NCBI GenBank assembly: GCA_023411215.1
Contig: JAEYOY010000018.1
Coordinates: forward strand, 1-64,000
Reading direction: 5' to 3'
Origin: Bacillota bacterium
Lineage (GTDB): Bacteria > Bacillota > Clostridia > Lachnospirales > Lachnospiraceae
Length of the DNA stretch: 64,000 bases
In this document: one piece after another, positions 1 through 8,462 of the stretch
How positions within the stretch are numbered: position 1 is the first letter of the stretch
Layout of the letters: every line of letters begins with the position of its first letter
Program-made: the position numbers and the translations under genes
The notes under the pieces: model-generated
Told to the model about the DNA's origin: nothing
Seen by the model: only the letters and a program-made list of their open reading frames with translations
Databases searched by the model: none

Positions 1-120
1 CCATCCGGCTTCCTTCAGATTCGTAGTCACCCACGACACCCTTGCCATTGGCTATGTCCTTCCTACTACCAGGCGGACTCGGGACTTACACCCGTTGAAA
101 CGTGCGCCCGCCGGGCGCAC
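1..120 (-). mobile_element. Group II (IIC-like) intron, 5' end of domain I, cut by the window edge
   Basis: On the minus strand the element starts at 120 with GTGCGCCCGG, fitting the group II 5' consensus GUGYG. It continues with blocks I recognise from group IIC introns such as that of Oceanobacillus iheyensis: GGGTGTAAGTCCCGA, GGCAAGGGTGTC and AATCTGAAGGAAGCCGG. It sits directly behind an intrinsic terminator, the preferred target of class C introns. The reverse transcriptase and the catalytic domains V and VI lie outside the window, so I cannot say whether the intron is intact. Confidence 0.8.
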
Positions 121-124
121 TATA

Positions 125-162
125 AAACCGCCCATGTGCCAACTACGGCTCATGAGCGGTTT
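125..162 (-). terminator. Intrinsic terminator of mutT, target of the group II intron
   Basis: Minus-strand stem AAACCGCTCATG pairs with CATGGGCGGTTT over 12 bp (one G-U). An inner GCC/GGC pair closes the loop, and TTTTATA follows. It begins about 5 nt after the mutT stop, and the intron starts only a few bases after the T run. Confidence 0.9.
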
Positions 163-166
163 CTTT

Positions 167-559
167 CTAATCCCATTCCTTTTGTATAAGCTTCTCTATT
201 AGACCCACATCAGCTGGTAACCACTTCACACTAACCAGCTCGTTTTTCTTTAGCCATCTGGCAGCCTCATGTTCCTTTAATACCAACTTACCGGATATTA
301 TTTTGCAGAGAAAGCAGTGCATTACCAGATGAAACTGTGGATAGTCATATTCTACTGTCTCTATTCGTTCTCCGACTTCGATCAGCATATCGAGTTCCTC
401 TTCTATCTCACGGATCAAGGCCTCTTCCTGCGTCTCCCCTTCTTCCATCTTACCACCCGGGAATTCCCAAAACCCTTTCCATTCGCCATAGCCCCGCTGC
501 GTTACCAAAATACTATCTTCCTGCTTGATTATTGCTGCGACCACTTCGATTGTCTTCAT
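167..559 (-). CDS. mutT: MutT-type Nudix hydrolase (8-oxo-dGTP diphosphatase)
   Basis: A 130-residue single-domain Nudix protein, the usual MutT length. The Nudix box runs from G36 to about residue 58, with E42, R50, E51, E54 and E55 in register. The glycine normally near its end is D57, a common variation. The family hydrolyses oxidised dGTP (8-oxo-dGTP) to the monophosphate, preventing A:T to C:G transversions. The gene is monocistronic: divergent from the LysM/GH18 gene and ended by its own terminator, behind which a group II intron has inserted. MutT proper is likely, but related Nudix pyrophosphatases with other substrates cannot be excluded. Confidence 0.9.
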   Translation of the reverse strand: MKTIEVVAAIIKQEDSILVTQRGYGEWKGFWEFPGGKMEEGETQEEALIREIEEELDMLIEVGERIETVEYDYPQFHLVMHCFLCKIISGKLVLKEHEAARWLKKNELVSVKWLPADVGLIEKLIQKEWD

Positions 560-779
560 TTTCTTTCCCTTTCATATATCCATCCTTAAAGAATCCTCTG
601 ACTCCTCAACCCGTTATTATTGAATCTTACCCGTGAAATCTAGCCTCTCGATCTTCAGCTAGAGGCAATCCGCGTTTTACTTAACAGATATATAACCTAT
701 TCTCTGTTCATTTCACCACAGAACGTTTTTCACTTACTGTCATAATATAATTATAGATTAATCCTTCCCGAGGTGCTCC

Positions 780-2057
780 ATGTTAATCCATACAGTGCAA
801 CCAAATGAGACAATATACTCCATTGCAGAGAAGTATGGTATTTCTACAGTAAAACTTATGACCGATAATCAAATCCTTGATCCGGGAAGACTGGTTGTCG
901 GCGAAAGCCTTGCAGTTTTGCTTCCTGAGGAGACCTATATCGTCCGCAATGGAGATAGCTTAGAAAAAATAGCAGCTTCTCATGGTGTCTCCGTTATGCA
1001 ATTACTGCGCAATAACCCTCAGCTTTCAGACAGATTATATATTTACCCCGGCGAAGAGTTAACCATCCGCTTTACTGATAAGATGTCTAGGGTGCTTACG
1101 ACCAACGGATATGCATTCCCTTTTATCAACACTGGGGTTCTGAGAAAGACCTTACCCTACCTTACCTATCTTACTATCTTCTATTATAGAATAACGAAAG
1201 AAGGAGATATCGTCAATATCGAGGACCAGGAATTGATCAATATGGCATTACTTTATGGTGTAGCGCCTATTATGTGCATATCGGCAATCACAGAGACCGG
1301 AGAAGCCGATGTGGAAGCAGCCCATAGTATCCTTATGAACAAAGAAAATCAAGAGAACCTAATTAATCGTGTTTTGGATAACATGAAGGCCAAGGGTTAT
1401 TACGGCCTCAATATAGACATGCAAAATGTTTTACAGGAGTACCGGGAGCTGTATGTTAGCTTCATCGCAAATATATCCGGCCGAGTAAGACAAGAGGGAT
1501 ATTACGTAAATGTTACACTGACCCCACGTACCTTTTTCACCGGAACGGATATCATGTATCAGGGACCCGAATACGCCACTGTTGGTCAGCTGACCGATGG
1601 TACTATGCTGTTATCCTATGAGTGGGGTCATGCCCATAGCCCTCAACCCGCCCTGCCTTTAGCACAAGTAAGAGTTTTCCTTGATTATATCACCACACAA
1701 ATCCCGGCTGAAAAGCTTAGCCTCGGAATTCCTATCATCGGCTATATCTGGCAGCTTCCTTTTCATCCGGATTCATCCATAGCCAACTCTATTACCCAAA
1801 ATTCAGCTCTAGCCTTAGCCGGTGAAGTTGGAGTAATAATCCAGCGTGATGTAGCTTCGGAAGCCCCATATTTTCAATATACTACGAATAATACCGATTA
1901 TATTGTATGGTTTCGTGATGTCAGAAGTATTGCTGCTCTTTTGGACCTGGTAGTAGAATATGGTCTTGAAGGAATTGGGGTTTGGCATATTATGCAATTT
2001 GCATCGGGTCTTTGGCTATATATTAACGTAAGATTTGATATAAGAAAAGTTATCTGA
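780..2057 (+). CDS. LysM-GH18 protein of the SleL/YaaH (cortical fragment-lytic) type, catalytic Glu replaced
   Basis: The 425-residue product has two N-terminal LysM domains (about residues 1-48 and 52-98) followed by a glycosidase family 18 barrel. This is the architecture of spore N-acetylglucosaminidases SleL/YaaH, which degrade cortex fragments during germination. The barrel ends in the family-typical segment around FDIRKV. In GH18 the strand-4 motif ends in D-x-E, with the glutamate as acid catalyst. Here it reads N-I-D213-M-Q215, and codon CAA at 1422-1424 is unambiguous. The protein may therefore be a binding-only relative. No signal peptide, as for SleL. SD GAGGTG precedes the ATG. 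Confidence 0.85.
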   Translation: MLIHTVQPNETIYSIAEKYGISTVKLMTDNQILDPGRLVVGESLAVLLPEETYIVRNGDSLEKIAASHGVSVMQLLRNNPQLSDRLYIYPGEELTIRFTDKMSRVLTTNGYAFPFINTGVLRKTLPYLTYLTIFYYRITKEGDIVNIEDQELINMALLYGVAPIMCISAITETGEADVEAAHSILMNKENQENLINRVLDNMKAKGYYGLNIDMQNVLQEYRELYVSFIANISGRVRQEGYYVNVTLTPRTFFTGTDIMYQGPEYATVGQLTDGTMLLSYEWGHAHSPQPALPLAQVRVFLDYITTQIPAEKLSLGIPIIGYIWQLPFHPDSSIANSITQNSALALAGEVGVIIQRDVASEAPYFQYTTNNTDYIVWFRDVRSIAALLDLVVEYGLEGIGVWHIMQFASGLWLYINVRFDIRKVI

Positions 2058-2215
2058 AAGAGAATGGGTAACCGCTTTTATTTAAGAATAATTGCTTTTT
2101 ACTTAAGAATAATAAATAGTTTTTTAATTGCAACTGCTGTATAATAGAATACCGGGCTAGGATGGAAGCACCGCTCCACTAGCCTATAAGATGCGTAATA
2201 TCAGGAGGAATTGAT

Positions 2216-3844
2216 GTGGCAAAGATAGTGAAAAAGTACACTCGAAATAAATCAGAGAACATTAGTGATCTAACGAATTCCAAAGTTATCCTTGAAGCGG
2301 ACATGCCTTTATCGAAGTCCATGGTATGGAAGCTGCAGGCAGACTTCTATGCAAATCAGGGTCCGGAAGCATGGATTAAGGGAATTGTACCGCAATATAT
2401 CACAACGAATCCCTATATTGCGAATCTATATGCGAAAACAGTATTTGGATATTGCAGAGATATAACTTCTTGTAAGAGCTATGATAGGAATTCCACCATA
2501 TATATCTTAGAGCTTGCGGCAGGCGTTGGGCGATTTACCCATACATTTCTTAAGAGGTTCTTACATCTTCTTGAACATTCTTCTATAAAAGGGCTGAAGT
2601 TCAAGTATATCATAACGGATTTTGCCGAACAGAACGTAACCTATTGGCTAAATCACAGCTACCTGAAGCCCTATTTCGAAAAAGGCATTCTTGACTGTGC
2701 TACCTTCGATATGACCAGGGATGAAGAGCTTCATTTGCGATACAGCGGTAATAAGATAAGAGCCGGTGAGCAAGATAACCCCCTTATCTTATTCGCTAAC
2801 TATACCTTTGACAGTCTTCCTCAAGATACCTTCTATGTAAATGAGGGCACACTGCAGGAAGGCCTAATTACAATAACATCAAAGGGAGAGCAGACTGACC
2901 CTAAGGATCAATCCATTCTGGCAGGCATCGAGTATGATTATAAGGACAAGCCCATCGAGGCGGTAGGATATTATGAAGAAAGCAATCTGAATGACATCCT
3001 TCTGTACTATAAGGCAAGTCTTGAGGATACTGCCTTTTCCATGCCGATTGTTGCCCTACGATGTATTGATCGGTTGAGAAAGCTATTCAACGATGATGTC
3101 CTTCTACTCTCCACGGATAAAGGCTATCGAAATATCTCCTCCTTGCAGGGGATCTACCATCCATTTCTGTCGAAGCACGGCTCTATATCCCTTACCGTGA
3201 ACTTTCACGCACTAGAATTATATTTTAACAGCCTTGGCGGAAGTGCAATGCATAGCCTCTATGAGCATGAAAATGTAACGATGTCGTTATTCTTATTAAG
3301 TGACCGCTCCCATGATTTTATTGAGACCACACTGGCTTATCAGGAGATTATTGAAGGCATCGGACCAGATGATTTCTACGTAATTAAGAAAGCTGTGGTG
3401 CCGCATAATCAGTCACTAACCACCAAGGAATTACTGACCTTTTTAAGGTATACGGTTTGGGATGCGAGAACCTTCCTAGAATTTTATAATACACTGTTAG
3501 AGCGTATCTCTGAGGAAGAAAATTTCCCTAAGGATGAACTGATCTCCATTCTGCATCAAGTATGGGACCATTATTTTCCGATTGGAGAAGAGGGGGATCT
3601 GTCCTACTGTATAGGTTCCTTATTCGGCTATTTTGGATGTGATTATGACGCCATAAGAATGTATCTAGTCTCTTTGGAATTCTACGGCGAGGACCCCGCC
3701 ATATATTATGAGCTTGCACTCTGCCATTACAACCTGCAGGAGTTTGATAAAGCTTTGGATTATATCGGCAAATCCCTCTTACTAGACCCTGATTTTGATG
3801 ATAGCCATAAGCTAAAGAGATTAATCGAAGTGATTAACGAATAA
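2216..3844 (+). CDS. SAM-dependent methyltransferase-like protein with C-terminal TPR repeats
   Basis: The 542-residue product starts at GTG 2216, seven bases after AGGAGG; the nearby ATG and TTG codons run into stops. An N-terminal Rossmann-type methyltransferase region shows motif I ELAAGVGRFT and a motif II-like ITDFAEQNV. A later FANYTFDSLPQDTF recalls the MidA/NDUFAF7 family, which methylates arginine on protein partners. The last ~100 residues contain TPR-like helices (ALCHYNLQEFDKALDYIGKS). The substrate is unknown. A TPR tail suggests a protein partner, but that is inference. A hairpin repeat lies behind the stop. Confidence 0.6.
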   Translation: MAKIVKKYTRNKSENISDLTNSKVILEADMPLSKSMVWKLQADFYANQGPEAWIKGIVPQYITTNPYIANLYAKTVFGYCRDITSCKSYDRNSTIYILELAAGVGRFTHTFLKRFLHLLEHSSIKGLKFKYIITDFAEQNVTYWLNHSYLKPYFEKGILDCATFDMTRDEELHLRYSGNKIRAGEQDNPLILFANYTFDSLPQDTFYVNEGTLQEGLITITSKGEQTDPKDQSILAGIEYDYKDKPIEAVGYYEESNLNDILLYYKASLEDTAFSMPIVALRCIDRLRKLFNDDVLLLSTDKGYRNISSLQGIYHPFLSKHGSISLTVNFHALELYFNSLGGSAMHSLYEHENVTMSLFLLSDRSHDFIETTLAYQEIIEGIGPDDFYVIKKAVVPHNQSLTTKELLTFLRYTVWDARTFLEFYNTLLERISEEENFPKDELISILHQVWDHYFPIGEEGDLSYCIGSLFGYFGCDYDAIRMYLVSLEFYGEDPAIYYELALCHYNLQEFDKALDYIGKSLLLDPDFDDSHKLKRLIEVINE

Positions 3845-3900
3845 CACAGGAATAGCAAAAGTCTGTCTCTTGCACATCCTATCTATTTGGATTATCATTA

Positions 3901-3955
3901 TACAATAGAAAGCACGCTTCACGGACTTTCTATTGTCATGAATGATAAACTGTCA
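3901..3955. repeat. Dispersed hairpin repeat, family B, copy 1
   Basis: CAATAGAAAG at 3903-3912 pairs perfectly with CTTTCTATTG at 3926-3935, followed by TCATGAATGA and a second small hairpin. Similar elements lie at 10847-10890 and, inverted, at 46171-46212. No T run follows, so it is not an ordinary terminator. Confidence 0.7.
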
Positions 3956-3996
3956 TTCTGATGGCAGATAATTCTTTTCCTATAGGAGGACAAATA

Positions 3997-4836
3997 ATGA
4001 GTAGCTTGTTTATGAGATTTCCCGGCAATAAAGCGAAGGCGCTGACACTAAGCTATGACGACGGTGTAGAGCAGGATGTAAGGCTGATATCCATTCTAAA
4101 TAATCACGGTATTAAGTGTACCTTTAACATTAATTCCGGCTTATTCTCACCAGAAGGTACCGTATTTGACAAGGGACAAATTCATCGTAGATTATCCGAA
4201 AAAGATGTAATAAAATTATATAAGGATTCTGGGCATGAGGTTGCGGTTCACGGATTGACCCATCCCTTTTTAGAACAACTTCCCTCCAATATAGCAGCCT
4301 ATGAGATTATCCAGGACAGGAAGAACCTAGAGCGTTTGTTTGGTACTATCATAAGGGGTATGGCTTATCCTTTCGGAACCTTTAGTGATGAAGTAGTGGC
4401 TGTTCTGAAGGCCGCCGGTATCGTCTATTCCAGAACGGTAATGGACACAGAGGATTTTAGGTTACCTACCGACTGGCTCAGACTCCCTGCTACCTGCCAT
4501 CACAAGAATCCGAAGCTTAACGCACTTACGGACCGATTCTTAACGCAGATCCCTATGTCAGCTCCCTGGTTATTCTACCTCTGGGGTCACAGCTATGAGT
4601 TTGAAGCCGATAATAACTGGAATGTAATCGAAGAATTCGCAAAGAGAATCGGCGGCAGAGAAGACATCTGGTATGCGACGAATATCCAAATTTATGATTA
4701 TATGGAGGCTTACCAACGACTCCTATTCAGTGTAGAGGCATTAATCGTACATAATCCAACGGCCATCACTTTATTCTTTGAGTATGACCATCAGTCCTAT
4801 GAAATTAAACCCGCCACTACCCTCCGGTTATCCTAA
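3997..4836 (+). CDS. NodB-fold polysaccharide deacetylase family protein
   Basis: Start chosen at ATG 3997, seven bases after TAGGAGGA; an upstream ATG at 3961 lacks a ribosome site. The 279-residue product carries the metal-dependent NodB signature: S-Y-D21-D22-G early and H85-G-L-T-H89 for metal binding, then an AYPFG block. Family members remove acetyl (or similar) groups from chitin-like sugars, peptidoglycan or other carbohydrates. There is no signal peptide, so it would act in the cytoplasm or on small soluble substrates. The last ~45 residues look like a small beta domain beyond the NodB barrel. The exact substrate is unknown. Confidence 0.8.
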   Translation: MSSLFMRFPGNKAKALTLSYDDGVEQDVRLISILNNHGIKCTFNINSGLFSPEGTVFDKGQIHRRLSEKDVIKLYKDSGHEVAVHGLTHPFLEQLPSNIAAYEIIQDRKNLERLFGTIIRGMAYPFGTFSDEVVAVLKAAGIVYSRTVMDTEDFRLPTDWLRLPATCHHKNPKLNALTDRFLTQIPMSAPWLFYLWGHSYEFEADNNWNVIEEFAKRIGGREDIWYATNIQIYDYMEAYQRLLFSVEALIVHNPTAITLFFEYDHQSYEIKPATTLRLS

Positions 4837-4927
4837 GGATCGCAAAAATCATTCTTAACATAAACCTCATTAATATTAATATAATATAACGATACGATGA
4901 GTGAAAATGTTTAGAATGGAGTATTTG

Positions 4928-5887
4928 ATGAAGAAATTCTTAATAAAAACGGTTATTGTATGCCTGCTGGTCCTTATTCTGCCCTTTCTACTGACACTTC
5001 TCTTCACTCATGAGGAGAGTGATGCATCTTTGGATACAACGGATTTCACAATATATTATGAGGTGAATGATTCAAAGGAAAAGCTATCCTTCGATGAATA
5101 TCTGATTGGGGTGGTTGCGGCGAATATGTCGGCAGGCTATCACATGGAAGCCTTGAAAGCTCAGGCTGTAATAGCCCGAACCTATGCATTGTATAATATT
5201 GCTTTGCTGACAAAGGAGGATAGGAGCAAGGACAGCTTTACGACCTCAGAGCTCGGTCTATCTTATATAAGTCTTGATAAGCTAAAGGGTTTCTGGGGAG
5301 ACGAGAACTACAATACCTATTTTACCAAGCTAGAAAATGCAGTGAATGGGACAAAGGATGAGGTTATTCTTTATGAAGATGATCTGATTCTGCCGGTATT
5401 TTTTGACACAGGCTCTGGCTTTACCCGCAATGCCGAAGAAGCTTGGGGCATCTCTATCCCATATCTTGTCAGCGTTTCAAGTAAGCAGGATGTTACTTCA
5501 ACCAATTATCTCTCCATTGATGAATTCAAAGTTGATGAGCTGATTGAATTACTTGAGAAGTATTTTACAGACCTGACGCTTAACGAAGCTTCCTTCTTTG
5601 AGGAAGTAAAGGTAGCCTCCAGAGACAGTGCAGGCTATGTCACGAAAATAGACCTTGGCAGCCTTACCGTCTCCGGTGAAGAATTTGCCAAGGTCCTTGG
5701 TTTAGCTTCCAATCATTTTTATATTGAAGAATATGAGGGGCAGGCTCGTATCATCTGCAATGGCTGCGGCCATGGTATTGGTTTAAGTCAGTATGGTGCC
5801 AACGCAATGGCAGAAGAGAATACCTCCTATACTGATATCCTCAAATATTATTATTCAGGGATAAAAATTACTGATCTGTCCGATTAA
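4928..5887 (+). CDS. SpoIID-like protein (stage II sporulation protein D family), catalytic Glu replaced by Asn
   Basis: ATG 4928 follows GGAG at 4918-4921; an upstream GTG at 4901 has no ribosome site. The 319-residue product has one N-terminal membrane segment (residues 4-27). Family blocks follow: EYLIGVVAANMSAG, EALKAQAVIARTYAL and GCGHGIGLSQYGA. SpoIID is a membrane-anchored lytic transglycosylase that, with SpoIIP, drives engulfment. Its essential glutamate (Glu88 in B. subtilis) lies in the GVVA-x-E-M block. Here that position is N66 (codon AAT), so this is probably a paralog with altered or lost activity. The gene runs convergently into the transglutaminase gene with one base between the stops. 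Confidence 0.8.
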   Translation: MKKFLIKTVIVCLLVLILPFLLTLLFTHEESDASLDTTDFTIYYEVNDSKEKLSFDEYLIGVVAANMSAGYHMEALKAQAVIARTYALYNIALLTKEDRSKDSFTTSELGLSYISLDKLKGFWGDENYNTYFTKLENAVNGTKDEVILYEDDLILPVFFDTGSGFTRNAEEAWGISIPYLVSVSSKQDVTSTNYLSIDEFKVDELIELLEKYFTDLTLNEASFFEEVKVASRDSAGYVTKIDLGSLTVSGEEFAKVLGLASNHFYIEEYEGQARIICNGCGHGIGLSQYGANAMAEENTSYTDILKYYYSGIKITDLSD

Positions 5888-5888
5888 A

Positions 5889-8306
5889 TCACATGCCTCG
5901 AACCTTCATAAGGAAGATATATTCCTCCAGCCATAGCTTAATTCTCGGCTGTTCTTCCTTACGCTTAAGTACTAGACCTTTCTGATAGAGGGCAACCTTG
6001 CTTAGATCCTCCTCGGATATGACTTCCTCTGCATACCGGTATCGCATGAAGATACTTGCCACATCATAGAAGGTTATTCGGTCATAATGAAAATGATCTC
6101 TCACTCTATTAGCCAGCATAAGTATCGTCTCCTGCTCCTCCATACGATAGCCCTCTTTCTTCAGTATTTCGAGTACTTTCAGAAACATGAGATACATTTT
6201 TCTACTGGTATCCGCTTTGCTATATTCCTTGTGGTGATGGTATTTTAAGATATTATAATAAGTTAAGATAATAATTAATATAATCAACACAGTCCCAATT
6301 GCTGCTAAAATTCCTGCCAGGACCTCATTGGTGGGCTTTTCTTTCTCTATCTCCGGTAAAACAAATCCACCATTGTCCGGTATATAGCCTTCGGGTATCT
6401 CTCCCTCGTAATGTCCGGGGTAGACTTCGTTACTTTCTTCTGTTTTCTTCTCGTCAATCCAGGTAGTGTATCGGGCACCGACAAAAGGAGACGTCGCCTC
6501 AAATGGAATCCACCCCACACCTTCTATATAAGCTTCTGCCCATGCATGGGCTTGACTATTCTTAATCGGATACATATTATCTTTATCTTGATGTTCGAAT
6601 TTGGCTACAAAGCCCTCCAGGTATCTCATCGGAACTCCGATGCATCTTCCCAGTACTGCCATCGCTGTTGCATAAGAGGTGCAATACCCCTCTCTGCCCT
6701 CAAATAGGAAGTAATCCACAAAATCCTGTCCCTCCGGAGGATTTGTCGGGGATAAACTATAGGTATAGGTCTGCAGATAAGCTTCAATCGCCTTAAGCTT
6801 ATCATAGGTGGAATCATAATCTGCGGTAATATCTTCTGCTAATTCCTTGACTCTTACCGGCAGCTCTTCCGGTAACACCGTATATTTCTCCTTAATTAGC
6901 TTTGCTCTTTCACCGAACAGCTCATAGAAGTCCCATCGGTTAACAAAGCTTTTCGATTTATCCTGCATCAGAGTATTATCCTCCAGCCACTCAAAAGAAT
7001 CCAACTTAATACTTTGTGCATTGTAATAGGAGAAGGTATCCGCTTCCTGAAGCATTTTCACAAACGCTTCCCCCTTCAAATTCATCTCAAAGAAAACACC
7101 TTCATAGGTTGTTCCCCTCCCCTTTGGCTTCTCAAAGGTTATGTTCGAGGGGGCTGCCTTTGGAAAGACAGAATCCGAGAGTAAGTTAAACCAGCTGGTC
7201 TTTAATGGGTAGAAGAAGGTCTTTGTCTTGATATTATCATATTGTATCTTCAAGGTAACCGGCTCAACATAACGATTGTTCTCCAAGTCCCCCAGGTTCT
7301 GTCTTGAGAGCGCGTATGCCAATTCCAGGTAGTCGAGCTTATATTCCTGCTCTTCAGGCAGATAATCCATCCTGCTCTTCTCCCAGCTGTATCCGGTGTA
7401 GGTGTCACTAACAGAACCAATCAGATAAATAGCCCTATTACGCACGGATCCGCTAAATCTCATGGCAACCTTCTCGTCCCTAATCAGGTTCCCGTTATCA
7501 TTGGCCAGTTTTCCGTTGTCTTCGGAATATCCGGTAAGGCTGATGAAAAATTCATTGGAATGCTTACTAAGGTAATAATCCAGGTCTGTACTCCAGCGTT
7601 CTATCTGATCCTTAACACTTTCATAGATATTACGAAACGTCGTCCATTGAATCGGTTCCTCCTTCGAAGGCATTGCGACAGCTAGTATCGCAAGAAGCAG
7701 ACAGATTGGAGCCAGGTAGAGTATACTTTCCTTCTTCTCCTGCTTTCCCGCTTTACGGGCATAGATGATACCGTAACACTCTAATATGATAGATAAAAGG
7801 TAAAAGAGGCAGATAGCAACTACTGCCTTATTGATGTTCATTTTACGAATACTTAGAATCACTAAGACTGCTATCACAACAACCGCTAGAGAGATTTTGA
7901 GTAGTTGAGTCCTGGTCAACAGAAAGAAGATAATTACTCCCAATATACTAATCATAAAAATTGTGATGTTTGAGAATCTAGCTTGGTAGAGCTCCTCTGA
8001 ACCATTATAGGTAGCCACCCACTCCCAGTACTCCCCGGCCCATATCATTGGATTGAATTTTCTTACCCAGAAGATTAATGCCAGAATCGGAATAATACTG
8101 GTCAGAATCAGATAGGTAACCGTATTTTTCTTATTCAAATCGATTAGAAATACCCCCAGTGCTGGGAGAAAAGAAAAGAAAGCGCATATAAAGACCGCTA
8201 CCCGAAGTTCAAAGTATTGGTTGATTACTAATGCCAAAGCCCAGCTTAAGGCCATGCTTAACAAGGTCCGATATGCCTGATATAGCTTTTCTCTGTCTTG
8301 AAACAT
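5889..8306 (-). CDS. TgpA-type membrane transglutaminase-like protein
   Basis: The start is ATG 8306 behind a G-rich ribosome site (GGGGGGG, then 5 bases); a GTG at 8333 is possible but has no SD. The ~805-residue product has about eight N-terminal membrane helices and a large extracytoplasmic part. A transglutaminase core follows, with Cys in GREGYCTSYATAM, His in SQAHAWAEAY and an acidic residue in IPFEATSPF. A further membrane helix and a cytoplasmic C-terminal tail complete it. It is the last gene of a MoxR-DUF58-transglutaminase cluster, a widespread arrangement thought to act in envelope or protein-complex maturation. The catalytic triad looks intact; the substrate is unknown. Confidence 0.85.
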   Translation of the reverse strand: MFQDREKLYQAYRTLLSMALSWALALVINQYFELRVAVFICAFFSFLPALGVFLIDLNKKNTVTYLILTSIIPILALIFWVRKFNPMIWAGEYWEWVATYNGSEELYQARFSNITIFMISILGVIIFFLLTRTQLLKISLAVVVIAVLVILSIRKMNINKAVVAICLFYLLSIILECYGIIYARKAGKQEKKESILYLAPICLLLAILAVAMPSKEEPIQWTTFRNIYESVKDQIERWSTDLDYYLSKHSNEFFISLTGYSEDNGKLANDNGNLIRDEKVAMRFSGSVRNRAIYLIGSVSDTYTGYSWEKSRMDYLPEEQEYKLDYLELAYALSRQNLGDLENNRYVEPVTLKIQYDNIKTKTFFYPLKTSWFNLLSDSVFPKAAPSNITFEKPKGRGTTYEGVFFEMNLKGEAFVKMLQEADTFSYYNAQSIKLDSFEWLEDNTLMQDKSKSFVNRWDFYELFGERAKLIKEKYTVLPEELPVRVKELAEDITADYDSTYDKLKAIEAYLQTYTYSLSPTNPPEGQDFVDYFLFEGREGYCTSYATAMAVLGRCIGVPMRYLEGFVAKFEHQDKDNMYPIKNSQAHAWAEAYIEGVGWIPFEATSPFVGARYTTWIDEKKTEESNEVYPGHYEGEIPEGYIPDNGGFVLPEIEKEKPTNEVLAGILAAIGTVLIILIIILTYYNILKYHHHKEYSKADTSRKMYLMFLKVLEILKKEGYRMEEQETILMLANRVRDHFHYDRITFYDVASIFMRYRYAEEVISEEDLSKVALYQKGLVLKRKEEQPRIKLWLEEYIFLMKVRGM

Positions 8307-8396
8307 AAAAGCCCCCCCAGTTTCGTAAATCACATTAGATTATATATAAAATTATTATGTTTATAATAACTAGTTTTACAACCTGCCCTTTGAGTT

Positions 8397-8462
8397 AGTT
8401 TGTGCCGAGGAAGACGCAGGCACAAACTTGGAAGTGTGAAAATCGATTTTTATTTTCACACT
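8397..8462 (-). repeat. Double-hairpin intergenic element, family A, copy 1
   Basis: Two adjacent perfect inverted repeats. AGTGTGAAAA / TTTTCACACT lies at 8433-8462 and includes the DUF58 stop codon. AGTTTGTGCC / GGCACAAACT lies at 8397-8428. Related pairs occur near 10640-10687, 11706-11774 and 38795-38843. No T run follows, so this may be an intercistronic processing or stability element. Confidence 0.7.
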
